From: Odontocerum albicorne
Lineage: Eukaryota; Arthropoda; Insecta; Trichoptera; Odontoceridae
Direction of reading: 5' to 3'
Length of the DNA stretch: 64,000 nt
Assembly (NCBI GenBank): GCA_949825065.1
Contig: OX463846.1
Coordinates: forward strand, 3,305,366-3,369,365
Part shown: in pieces, positions 52,880 through 63,060 of the stretch
Layout: the number at the start of each line of letters is the position of its first letter
Position numbering within the stretch: position 1 is the stretch's first letter
Position numbers and translations under genes: made by a program
The notes under the pieces: generated by a model
What the model saw: the letters and a program-made list of their open reading frames with translations, nothing else
Told to the model about the DNA's origin: nothing
Databases searched by the model: none

Positions 52880-53570
52880 ACGTACATATGTACCATCACG
52901 CTATCTCAGTATCGGAGTGGGCAGAAAGCGGCTTCTTAGATTTATTTACTTACCTATTGCGACGCGAATATTCCGCCTTTTCTTCTTCCACACACCTTCT
53001 CATGAAGCTCCTACAATTTCTCTGACTAACATTTCCTTCTTTAAAAATAGAATTCTCTCGATCCAACTTTACTTCCTTGGTCTTTTTCATGCACGCTCTC
53101 AACTCACATTTGAACTGTATATTTGTTTTGTAAGTCTTTCTTAATTCATTCGTTTCACATAACTAAACCTTCTTATCACTAAAACCACTGAAACTCAATG
53201 TCATGAAAGTTTGACACGTAACTTCTAAAGGTTTGAGTGTTTTTTTTCATCCTACTCAACGCTTCCTGTATGGCAACTTCTACTCACATTTGCTCTATAT
53301 ATGCAAATTCATTTTGTTAGTTTTTCTTTGTTCATTCGTTCTATATACCCAAACCATCTCAGAGTTTTCTTCCTAATATTACTTAAAACATCAGCCTTAA
53401 TTTCATATCTGATCACTTTAATCCGTTTTCGGTCATATATTATCCCTTCATGCATTTTTCTCAATGCATGCATTTCTACAGCAATTATTCAGCCCTTTTC
53501 AATCTTTTTTGCTCGTCCATGTTTTATTCTCATTAATTAAAGTTAGTGTTAAAATGTGGACTATCATCAC
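52880..53570 (-). pseudogene. LINE-E tail, one or two overlapping decayed copies
   Basis: CTCCTACAATTTCTCTGACT, AACATTTCCTTCTTTAAAAA, CTCACATTTGAACTGTATAT and TTTCTTTGTTCATTCGTTCT parallel LINE-E at 47830-48050 in reverse sense. The second half (53280-53560) repeats the CTCACATTTGCTCTATATAT block, so two copies may be joined. Confidence 0.55.
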
Positions 53571-53644
53571 AGCAGACTTTTAATGTCTAATAGCTACACG
53601 CTATTTTAAATATTGCATCGAAAATATAATAATAAACAGTAATA

Positions 53645-53890
53645 CATACTTTTATGCCATTTTCCCTATTAGGGTAGGTAAAGAAGACTGATCCACACAT
53701 CTTACCATACAGTTCCTACGGTTTCTATCACTTCTTGATTGCATGTTTAATACGTTTAGTCAGTATTTCGTGACCCACTCGTATTGCAATTTGAAACCAT
53801 CTCATCGTACTATTCTTCACTGTACTTTACACATAATATTTCAAATCATATCACTCCACATTAATTAATTTCTTTTTGTGGCATACATTG
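53645..53890 (-). pseudogene. LINE-E 3' end scrap
   Basis: ATACATACTTTTATGCCATT and TTCCCTATTAGGGTAGGTAA match the LINE-E 3' boundary at 47738 and 62715. Confidence 0.5.
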
Positions 53891-53905
53891 ATAAACCACC
53901 AGACT

Positions 53906-54385
53906 ATCGTTATACCAGACTATCGTTAGACCCGCAATTATGTATGGCTCAGAATGCTGGACTATGTACAGCTCCTACTCTAGGCAACTTGAAACAGCAG
54001 AAATGCGAATGCTTAGGGGGTCGGCAGGAGTATCACTGAAAGATAAAATTAAGAGCTCTAGCATTCGTGATAGCCTGGGGGTCACTGACATAAATAGTAA
54101 GCGGGAAGAGCGACAGCTGAGATGGTACGGGCACATAAGACAGAGACCACCAGACCATACTGTAAATCAGGCAATGTATGTGAATCTTCCTCGACAGCCG
54201 TCCAGAGGAAGACCAAAGAACTCCTGGATGACTCAATCCTCCAAAATCCTGCAGAAAAACGGCCTAGATGAAAGCGACACCCAGAACCGAAGAATATACA
54301 GCCTGAGAACGAGAAGAGCCGACCCCAACAGCCTAGATAGGCAATGAGTTGGGACAGTGCCAGGAAGAAGACATTGACAAACCGC
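53906..54385 (+). pseudogene. LINE-H (RTE-like) reverse transcriptase tail
   Basis: The frame at 53940-54347 reads MYGSECWTMYSSYSRQLETA, EMRMLRGSAGVSLKDKIKSS, DSLGVTDINSKREERQLRWY, GHIRQRPPDHTVNQ and RGRPKNSWM...RRADPNSLDRQ. It is the intact last 135 codons of a non-LTR reverse transcriptase; the series MYGSE-W-, EM-MLR---GV---D-I, LRWYGH, RGRPK--W is characteristic. It is cut at 53906 just after a doubled ACCAGACTATCGTT. After the stop comes GGAAGAAGA. No polymerase core remains. Confidence 0.85.
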
Positions 54386-54899
54386 ATTTTTTTTTAAGGG
54401 CATGCATTTCGACCGGATTTACGAGACTTTTTTCATTAATGTTTCACTTCCATACATCAATGTTAAAACTAATGTAAATATAACTTCATTACAGTATATT
54501 GCTGACAAAATTATTCAGCCTTACATTTTTTATAGTTAAACTGAGTCATTAAAAATATTGTAATTCAATGTAAAATGATACAAACCCATACTGGCCAGTC
54601 ATTTTAAATATTAATAGAGTTAAATACATTAACATTAAAAAAAAATCCATGTTAAAAATTAAAATTAAGTAGGTCGATAGGTATAGCCTTAAGCCAAGGT
54701 ATAATATTATAGATTGATTCAATCAATAAAAACAATGTTTTGTGAATATTCTTAAATTAACAGGATATGTTCATATTTTTTTCCAATTGTTATTTGGTTT
54801 CTCATTAAGAAAATTGATGTTTAGTTTAAAGACGTTCTCTCTAAAGATTTTTTTTAAAACCCTTTTATATTAAATATATTTTTCAACTTGTCTCAAAAG
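54386..54899. other. Unassigned AT-rich DNA
   Basis: No supported feature. Confidence 0.5.
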
Positions 54900-55110
54900 T
54901 CTCCAAAAAGGTTGTTTTACCTGGGATTCGTAGTCACTGTGGTATTCTTGGAAGTGAAAAAAATGATGGCTTAGCTAAATTGTCTTCAAAATCTGGTGCT
55001 CTCTCGCATTATTTAATTCCTATGATCTTTTTTCCCTTTCGAAGAAAATCACATTTTTCGACTGGTCCAACAAATGAGGAGACGGCTCAACTTTTTAAAG
55101 GATCATTTTT
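54900..55110 (+). pseudogene. RNase H domain fragment of a non-LTR element
   Basis: One frame reads LPGIRSHCGILGSEKNDGLA, then KLSSKSGAL. In retroelement RNase H domains this is the W-I-P-S-H-C/V-G-I-x-G-N-E-x-A-D-x-L-A-K motif with the last catalytic Asp. Here the Trp and Pro are altered and N-D stands for A-D. RNase H occurs in the I, R1-related and LOA groups; the source family is unknown. The fragment decays after 55000. Confidence 0.65.
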
Positions 55111-55189
55111 ATTTTATTTTAAAAGAGTTCCATTGTTTTATTTTGTTACTCTGGATAAGTATTCGACATATTAACTGTATCATGGGTGT

Positions 55190-56090
55190 AATAATCATTG
55201 TTTTACTTTTATGTTGTTTATAGTTAAGACATTTACGTTGTGGAGGTTAGAAGACATTGTAATTTATTTTTATCAAACACTGTTTATTTCAATTTTTTGT
55301 AACGGTACAACCCTACCGGTTTCAAAGCTTTCACATCATCTTCAGGGGAGCACAAACAAGACTATGTTTGTAATTATCACTGTTTTACTTTTATGTTGTT
55401 TATAGTTAAGGGATTAATGTTGTGGAGGTTTAAAGACATTGTAATTTATTTTTATCAAACACTGTTTATTCCACTTTTTATAACGGTATAGCCCTACCGG
55501 TTTCAAGGCTTTCACATCATCTTCAGGGGAGCACAAACAAGACTATGTTTGTAATAACAACTGTTTTACTTTAATGTTGTTTATAGTTAAGGCATAAACG
55601 TTGTGGAGGTTTAAAGACATTGTAATTTATTTTTATCAAACACTGTTTATTTCACTTTTTTGTAACGGTATAACCCTACCGGTTTCAAGGCTTTCACCTC
55701 ATCTTCAGGGAAGCACAAACAAGACTTTATTTGTAATAACCACTGTTTTACTTTTATGTTGTTTATAGTTAAGGCATTAACGTTGTGGAGGTTTAAAGAC
55801 ATTGTTATTTATTTTTATCAAACACTGTTTATTCCACTTTTTTGTAACGGTATAACCCGTCCGGTTTCAAGGCTTTCCCCTCATCTTCAGGGGAGCACAA
55901 ACAAGACTATGTTTGTAATAACCACTGTTTTACTTTTATGTTGTTTATAGTTAAGGCATTAACGTTGTGGAGGTTAAAGACATTGTAATTTATTTTTATC
56001 AAACACTGTTCATTTCACTTTTTTGTGACGGTATAACCCTACCGGTTTCAAAGCTTTCACCTCATCTTCAGGGGAGCACAAACAAGACTA
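55190..56090 (-). repeat. Tandem array of about 181-bp Penelope-type 3' units
   Basis: Five units start at about 55197, 55379, 55560, 55741 and 55923, each beginning with a CTGTTTTACTTTTATGTTGT block. In the reverse sense each unit holds CTGAAGATGAGGTGAAAGCC, TTGAAACCGGTAGGGTTATA, CCGTTACAAAAAAGTG. That gives CTGAAGA, a GAGG/CCTT stem, GAAAC, then a CGGTA/TACCG stem, which is hammerhead-like. Penelope-like elements are known to carry hammerhead motifs in tandem end repeats. No reverse transcriptase or nuclease is attached. Confidence 0.82.
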
Positions 56091-56215
56091 TGTTTGTGCT
56101 CCCCTGAAGAGTCTTGTTTGTGGTCCCCTGAAGATGAGGTGCAAAGCCTTGAAACAGGTATGGTTATACCGTTACAAAAAAGTGAAATAAACAGTGTTTG
56201 ATAAAAATAAATTAC
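55980..56215. repeat. Palindrome closing the Penelope-unit array
   Basis: The last unit is followed at once by its own inverted copy: arms of about 110 bp (55980-56095 and 56096-56215) with a centre near GACTATGTTTGTGCTCCCCT. The inverted copy includes an extra partial repeat (CTGAAGAGTCTTGTTTGTGG). The arms differ at few positions. Confidence 0.85.
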
Positions 56216-56393
56216 AATCTTTTACTTTTAACTTATCCCAAATTCTTGATATGAATTATTGTGCATGGGAATGTGATTCTAAGAACTTGAATCATAGATT
56301 TTTAAACTACCATTCTCGTAACTGTTTTCTGATTTTGATATTGTTCTCCAAATTTTTTTTTAAACTTTTTTGATTATTCTAAATTAACCTTTA

Positions 56394-57006
56394 CCTTCGT
56401 GTGCTAAAAAAATCCACCCTTTCCTGTGATGTGTATTCAATACACATCAATTCATATGTAAAAATGAGCGATTTAAAATCGGAAAAATAAGAATATTCAT
56501 AGTCAATCGCTTAAATTAATTAAATTTAAATCAAAAATGATAATAATTGAAATTAAATTGCTGAAAACATGAAAAAAAACATTTGACGGCGTTCACAAAA
56601 CGGACGAAGCGACCACTTATAACGAAAGCTGGCTGACTACTAAGCGAGAGAAGCGAGCGAACTGAGATTCTATTTTTTGCGTTCCCATATACCGAAGAAG
56701 AGTGAGAGTGAGACGTGAATAGCCTCGTTTTCTCACCCATAGTGGTTTTTTAGAATGAATATACCTACATCACACACTGACACACGTTTGATTGTATTGG
56801 TGAATTAATTCCCGATTCTCACAAAATATATCTGATGTGGCTAATAAGTGCTAATTATTTTTAATATTATTTTTTTCATTCAATGCGTAAATGTATTACG
56901 GAGGAATACCTAAAATCTGAACCCAGTATTTATTATATTTATAGAGATATTAAAGTTTTTAGAAGCAATGTGTACTAGTTACACATCACAGGACAGGAAG
57001 GGTTAA
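56394..57006 (+). mobile_element. TTAA-flanked MITE, copy D (piggyBac-like)
   Basis: TTAA lies at both ends (56394-56397, 57003-57006). The left end is TTAACCTTTACCTTCG and the right reversed is TTAACCCTTCCTGTCC. It is similar along its length to 39406-40006, including GCGATTTAAAATCGGAAAAA and AAGCGAGAGAAGCGAGCGAA. Confidence 0.82.
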
Positions 57007-57199
57007 TTATGTTAAAAATACGAACTATTTTAAGAATACTGAATCTGTTATTAACACAACAGTGTTTTTACAATGAAATATTCTTGAATGTAATGTTTTA
57101 CTAGAATTTATTTTCCAACTTATTTAAATTATACGAGTACTTGTATTTTATAATAGTTTAATCCCTTAATGCACATTTGTTAATATTAATTGCGCCAAT

Positions 57200-57615
57200 A
57201 AATTATACAGCACCGTTTAGAGGGTAGATTTTCTTCTAAGGCACTAGGGATTCAAACTCACTATTATTGACCGATTAAAAAATTACAAAATAAAGGTATT
57301 TAAATTGAGGGTAAGGACATACAGATAGCGGCTAAAGTCAATAATAGATTAAGAACTTTCTTGCAATTACATACCTTGGTAAGATAACCGCAGAAAAATA
57401 CAAAGGGCATACAATTTGCAAAGAAACCTTTGTAGATCTTTCGATATGTAATTGTATTAATAAAAATTATTATTATTGTATTATCAATAACACATTCGAC
57501 TTTGTGTAGCGTAGTGTATGTATGTAGTTTTCATATAAATTAATACATTTTTATAAGACCTTCCTAAAAGGGTTAGCTTCTAGTACTTTCTAAAGCTGCT
57601 CATACCACCCACATC
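57200..57615 (-). repeat. Dispersed repeat X, longest copy
   Basis: It carries in order CAGCACCGTTTAGAGGGTAG, ACTCACTATTATTGACCGAT, TTGGTAAGATAACCGCAGAA, TAGATCTTTCGATATG, ACATTCGACTTTGTGTAGCG and AAAAGGGTTAGCTTCTAGTA. Parts recur at 17790-18420, 18870-19050 and 38405-38685. No coding frame. Confidence 0.6.
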
Positions 57616-57654
57616 TCGTTGTGGCAGAAAAAATCGATTTAATTATGATAAAAT

Positions 57655-57720
57655 TTTACAAAGAAAGTACCCTTGAGAAGAATTTTCTCTCTTAAAGGCT
57701 CTATATATTAATATTATTTT
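57655..57720 (+). repeat. Dispersed repeat X scrap, opposite orientation
   Basis: AGTACCCTTGAGAAGAATTT, TCTCTCTTAAAGGCTCTATA is the forward form of the 57210 block, placed head to head with it. Confidence 0.45.
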
Positions 57721-57779
57721 TATTTTACCAAAAAATATAAAAATTATCATGAATATTGCACAATATTGTACTTAACTTA

Positions 57780-58100
57780 GTTGAAATTACGAAATAACCA
57801 TGTTAAAATGGCCACATAACCATGGTAAAATGACGAAATAATCATGTTAAAATGACGAAATAGCCATGTTAAAATGGCCTTATAACCATGGTAAAATGAC
57901 GAAATAATCATGTTAAAATGACGAAATAACCATATTAAAATGACCATATGACCATGGTAAAATGACGAAATAATCATGTTAAAATGGCGAAAAAACCACG
58001 TTAAAATGGCCACATAACCATGGTAAAATTACGAAATAATAATGTTAAAATGACGAAATAACCATGTTAAAATGACGAAATGATCATGTTGAAGTGTCGA
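57780..58100 (-). repeat. 22-bp minisatellite with 66-bp higher-order unit
   Basis: The basic unit is near AACCATGTTAAAATGACGAA plus AT. Variants alternate in threes (GGCC type, CATGGTA type, AATCATG type), so the array has a 66-bp period. On the reverse strand the period leaves a 78-codon open frame of a 22-residue repeat (AILTWLFRHFNMIISSFYHG plus Y-x). This frame is probably a consequence of the repeat length. Confidence 0.9.
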
Positions 58101-59069
58101 TAATACATTGATATAGACTTAATCTAATAAATAAAATGGAATGTTTTGTACAGCTTTAGGATTACTTAAACAGACGAAAATCTATTGAATCGCAATTTGT
58201 TTTAAAAATTCAGAGACGAAAAAATCACACCTGATAGCTATAGTTGCATCCAAGCGTAACAAAATGTTCGTTATTTCGTGAAAATAATGTATAAATGTTT
58301 TTTATTGTAAAATTTAAATGAAATTTTAGTTATATTTATTTACGTCTGTATGTCAAAAAAAAATCTGAACGTCAACGGCAAAAAAACATGACAAATAATT
58401 CATTATTTTGAATTAAGAACTTTTTTAATATGAGATTTATTCAAATTTCTCAAATCAACAATGTAATGGCAACATTTCTTAAAAATATTCCATTAGCTGT
58501 AATAACTTAGTCTCTTTATACTAGGGAATAAATTAAATTTATTCTCGTGATCTTATTTTTTGTTCGTATAAACAGGCTTTTAAGGTAGTTTAATATGATT
58601 CAGACAGTTGACTCCGACAGGAAGACAAGAGTAGGAAATGGAGTGTTCTAAAGGATAAACTACGGGATTGGAATAGAGATTGCCACTTACTTTAATTAGA
58701 TAGAAATTATTTTGGAATTTTCATAAGAAGGTCGCAGTTAAAACGAGAGAGAATTAAAAATGAGAAAGTTAGTCGATCAATTCATATAATTATGTTAGAT
58801 GTATTAAAAATTATATTCATATAGAAAAATGCTCACAAGTACCTGCATTTTAAATATTTCAAAACTATTTTCGGCAAATTTATTTTAAAGGAGATAATGT
58901 CGTATTTGAATATTTCGAAAAAGGTATCGATATTTGAAGCCCCTAGATTGTTATCTAGTTATAAGTTAGTATGCAGGTGTTAACTATTGGTAAGAAATGA
59001 AATATTAGAATAATAATAAATAAAAATACACGTGAGAAATTAAAATTAAGTTAGTTAATGGTTATAATA
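58101..59069. other. Unassigned AT-rich DNA
   Basis: No supported feature. GTTATCTAGTTATAAGTTAG at 58950 resembles a block near 13225. Confidence 0.4.
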
Positions 59070-59740
59070 TATAAAAAAAACAGATGCGTTATGTGGAAAT
59101 TCATTCAAGAAAATCTCTCTTAATTACAATATATAAAAATTTAAAATTACTGTATATTAAATAATAATAATAATATAATACACTTAATCATATTAAATTT
59201 ATGTATTTTTAATATAAAACGTATTAATATGTATATGTTATTAAATCAATTATTTTAAAATAATTATTAAATTATTTATTATTATATTATTTTTATTATA
59301 CATGTTATGTTATAACATTATTTTTATTATATATGTATTATTAATAATATTATTAATTTATTATAATATAATTATTTACATTATAATAACATATATATTA
59401 TATATATTAAAATAAATAGATTATAAATATTAAAATAAATATTAAATAAAATAAAATAATATAATTTAATACACTCGTAAAATAAAATTTATGAATGGTA
59501 AATACGAGTATATTAATATTATATTAATATATAATAAAAATTATGATAATATTATTTTTATTTTTAATAATAATAATTTTATTAATAAATAATAATTTCA
59601 ATATTAATACACTTAATAATATTAAAAAAATGTTTATTATTATTAATAATAAATAATTAATAATAATAATATAATATACCGTTTCACTTTCCGTGACGTT
59701 CAGGCCAATTTTCCCTACCACGCCTATATACTCGTAAGTG
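59070..59740. mobile_element. AT-rich element, copy 2
   Basis: AAAAACAGATGCGT at 59075 and CGTTTCACTTTCCGTGACGT then GTGTCACTTC at 59680-59738 match the boundary blocks of the element at 31875. The interior is almost wholly A and T (TAATATTATTATT types). The clear GAAGTGAAACTTC end is missing on the left. Confidence 0.5.
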
Positions 59741-59869
59741 TCACTTCAATAAGATCAGTTGTTAAGGTATAAATTTATGCAAAGGTAAAATCTTGGTCCA
59801 ATGTTAATATTTTAGATTACTTTATTAAATAAAATGAAAATGTAGAAAAATAATCATTTTATTATAATT

Positions 59870-60345
59870 TGTTAAGTAGAACATTGTTTTGTCCACTTAA
59901 CATCCACTGACTTACAGGTTTTTACCTCATCATCAAGACAGTACAAACATGACTGAATTTTAATTACAAATTTGAGTTAGGGATTGTAAGTGGAGGGTGG
60001 CAGGAGATAACTTCAGCAAGCAGTGGTGTAATGTTCCGAATATATGTATTTTGCAAATATTCATCCCAATGCATTGACTTGGATACTTCCAGGGTATCTT
60101 ATTTGTACAATTTATTTTCGATACCATTTATGATATATGCAAGAATTTTGCATCATCGATAGAAAACGTGTGATCTCTCTGTGATAATGATAAGCCATTT
60201 CAGAATACATTATAGTAGACCATTTGTTATTATGGAAGATTTGTGTTCACGAAGTCTTTTTTCAAAGGATGTTTCTATATTTTCTACAAAGAAATTATTG
60301 CAGTCAGCATGTAAAAGTTTATACACACCATCATTATCATCATTG
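59870..60345 (-). pseudogene. Penelope-like element remnant: endonuclease end and 3' region
   Basis: On the reverse strand the frame near 60345-60210 reads GVYKLLHADCNNFFVENIET, then SFEKRLREHKS. This is the GIY-YIG nuclease start, with the usual Y-I-G replaced by F-V-E, so the second signature is damaged. The frame then decays. At 59920-59950 there is CTTGATGATGAGGTAAAAAC and CTGTAAGTCAG, a decayed form of the hammerhead-like block. The region adjoins a LINE-I fragment at its nuclease end. Confidence 0.72.
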
Positions 60346-60880
60346 GCCCGTCTCCGTTTAAAGTTGAACATAGGCCTACCCTCTCCTCCATTCCTCTCTT
60401 TCCTGGGCACATCGTTTCCAGTTGCTCCCGGCCACTCTTCTAATGCAGTTTGACCACTGTGTCTGAGTCTGACCACAGTGACCACGGCCCACACTTCTTC
60501 TTCCCTGTCTTGGGCGCCACTCCAGCACTCTCAGGGTCCATCTATCATCTGGGAATGTGTCCTGCCCAGTTCCACTTATGAATGGTGACTCTTTCGGCGA
60601 CATCAGCTACTTTGGTCTGCTGCCTTATCCATTCATTGGTTCTCCTATTCCTCAGAGAGATATTTAACATTCTTCTCTCCATAGCCCTTTGCGTCACCAT
60701 GAGCTTGTGCATAATCGATTTATTCAGCACCGATGTTTCCAGCCCATATGTTAGCACAAGAAGAACACAGGAGTCGGATTCGGATTTTTTAAGATGTCTT
60801 GACGTATTTTGGAGATTTTAGAATAAAGGACAGCTTTCCAAATGCAGCCCAGGCTTGGCCTCGTCTTCTCTATACACACC
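60340..60880 (-). pseudogene. LINE-I reverse transcriptase tail
   Basis: The reverse strand reads (60545-60757) MLTYGLETSVLNKSIMHKLM, VTQRAMERRMLNISLRNRRT, KVADVAERVTIHKWNWAGHI. After a frame change it reads DDRWTLRVLEWRPRQGRRSV and CIRRVAGSNWKRCAQEREEW. These are the final 150 residues of a widespread non-LTR family (LTYG-E-W, QRAMER-ML, K--WAGH-AR, W-P--G-R-VGRP, W---A-DR--W). Stops and frameshifts occur. The 3' end is an ATGATGATAATGATGG tract at 60327-60343, where it meets the Penelope remnant. Confidence 0.82.
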
Positions 60881-61074
60881 ACTGTCGCTAAATTCTCTAT
60901 GTAGTCTTTCCCGTTACGAGGTAAGGTCATTAAATTCGCGGAATGAACAAAAAATACTATAAAAAATAAATATACCCACGAAAAAAAAAATTGCTTTTGC
61001 CCGAACTAGCTTACTTGTCATATCTCTTAAACCCCCTGAATTGAAAAAATAATTGTATCATTCATGTTTACACG

Positions 61075-61260
61075 TGTAAGCAGAATGGACAGAACGCCAG
61101 ACTTTTCTATATCGAAACACCTGTTTCGCCTCATTCACCTTCTCATATTCTATGATTGTTCTTAACTCTTACGTTTCCTTCTTCATCTTATTCATCACAT
61201 CAGTCTTAAAAACAGATTCGTCCCTGATCACCTCATTCTGACAGGAATTTGACCTACAAC
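61075..61260 (-). pseudogene. LINE-E tail scrap
   Basis: TCTTCATCTTATTCATCACA, TCAGTCTTAAAAACAG and CCCTGATCACCTCATTC resemble LINE-E at 48030-48090 in reverse sense. It is very decayed. Confidence 0.4.
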
Positions 61261-61335
61261 CTATTTTCACGCGGAATTATATCGTATTTTGGTAATTAAA
61301 AATTATCACTAGAGATAAAAATATCCAAAGACCCA

Positions 61336-61930
61336 CTATAGTGCAGAATTTCAGTACGTGACGAGCCAATTGAACAAGCAACCCAGTTCAGATATATTGG
61401 CAGTGAACTGCTCAGCTCACATGACCTCTCCAGAGAAGTAAGGCCTCAGGTAGATAAAGCTGCAGTTATGGCGGGTTGCCTAAGAGATGTCATATGGAGG
61501 AATAAAGATATGAGAACGGATAGCAACGTACGCATTTATAAGACATGTGTGCGACCTATCCTCACATATAGCATCAAAGCGAGGGCGGACACTGTCAGGA
61601 CAAAAAATATGCTAAGGACAACGGAAATGAGAACTCCACGAGTAAGTGATATTGCTGGGAAGACTTTGCGTGATCGTGTAAGGAACACCACAATTCGAGA
61701 GGTCTGTGAGGTCCAACATGTGGTCAGATGGGGACGACAGCGTCGACGATACCGATACCAACATGTACAGAGAATAAATTCCACAAGAATTCCAAACATA
61801 GCTCTGCATGGGGTGCCGGGTAGACGGCGTCCACCAGGGAGACCCCCAAAATGATGGAGAGATAGCTGGAGCTCAGCATCACAGGAGGACAATCCTGCAG
61901 TAACAGACTATTGAGTCTATAGAAAGTTTA
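61336..61930 (+). pseudogene. LINE-G (RTE-like) reverse transcriptase tail (best copy)
   Basis: The frame is open from about 61336: EQATQFRYIGSELLSSHDLS, REVRPQVDKAAVMAGCLRDV, NVRIYKTCVRPILTYSIKAR, then VVRWGRQRRRYRYQHVQRI and GRRRPPGRPPK, stop, WRDSWSSASQEDNPAV. The YIGSE region is the conserved segment following the polymerase core. The stop at 61852-61854 is TGA where relatives have an Arg codon, as expected from CGA to TGA decay; the frame then continues to a natural stop at about 61914. AAGAAGAAG follows at 61932. The catalytic core is missing. Confidence 0.87.
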
Positions 61931-61939
61931 AGAAGAAGA

Positions 61940-62710
61940 TATCCTACTGTTTCCTGAAAATTTAAAAAATCATTATAGAAGAAAAATATCAAAATGTTGA
62001 AAATTTAAGTGATCATTACAGAAATATATTATCACGCTCTTGAAATTTACTTTATCATTGCAGAAGAATTTTCTACTTCTGAAAATTTTTGTTGAAATTG
62101 TTCAAAGGTTTCGTATTATTTTATCAACATAATACCTTTTTTTCTTTTTCAAAAAAAAGTAAAATATTGAGAAATGTTTGAACTTTTCCAATGACGTCAC
62201 AAAACCTCGATGAAAAATAAAAGGGTTCGGGGGAAATCCTGTAAATATATTTCAGGATCCCACTCAAAGAATCTAGACAAAAAGGTGATTCAATATTAGT
62301 TCCCATTTATGATTCAATTTCGGGATCTTACTTAGAAATTTTTCAGTCGGTTGAACAAAGAGAAGTGTTCTCTATTTATGCGGAAGTACCCCACTTTGAA
62401 CCTTTACAGATCATTTTTGATTTTTGTTTCGAGCGAGAAGACTCAACGCAAAGGTTTATCAAAAGAACTTTGTCAATTTTCTTATATCTCTCTCTTTCAG
62501 ACCTTTGTTTTGAAAGTTAAACTTATTATTTTTATTTCTTTGAAGAAGTATTTTATGTACGAGTATATCGTGTATTTTGTTTTATGATTTTGTTATTTAC
62601 AAGTTTTTCTTTACTTGAGACAAAATATTTTTTTCAAGGAATATTTTCCATGTACATGATTTCATCCCCTATTCATTAAAAATGTATTTATAAAAGTACA
62701 TACGAGAAAA
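61940..62710. other. Unassigned AT-rich DNA
   Basis: No supported feature. Two blocks of ATCATTRCAGAA type near 61970-62060 may be a decayed short repeat. Confidence 0.4.
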
Positions 62711-62714
62711 AACA

Positions 62715-63060
62715 TACCATCGCGTCGTTTTCCTTTTGAGGTAGAAGGAGAGAACAGTCTTAAACAAATAATTATCTAGTGACACACGCCCATACGCCTT
62801 TTCATACAACACTTACGATTTATCTTAATTTACATTTCCTTCTTTCAAAACTGCTCCAAATTCACTTGATTCAAGTACATTATACTTTGTTGGTCTTAAC
62901 CATGACTTCCTCTCTCATTTGCACTGTGTGTTTGTTTTGTTTTTATTTCTTCGTTTATTTCTTTAACATGCCTTAACCGTCTCAGAAGCCCTTCTTGGTC
63001 TTACTTAATACCCTAAGTTCTCATTCATCATTGATCCGTTCATTTCGTACTCTGTTATAT
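62715..63060 (-). pseudogene. LINE-E 3' end
   Basis: AACATACCATCGCGTCGTTT, TCCTTTTGAGGTAGAAGG, ACATTTCCTTCTTTCAAAAC and TTACTTAATACCCTAAGTTC parallel 47738-48100. The coding frame is broken throughout. Confidence 0.55.

Noticed and set aside
55211..55950. Repeated 64-codon frames in the 181-bp units
   Set aside because: Two nearly equal frames are produced by the repeat itself and are broken in the other units.
61536..61892. 118-codon reverse frame
   Set aside because: Antisense shadow of the LINE-G tail at 61336-61930.
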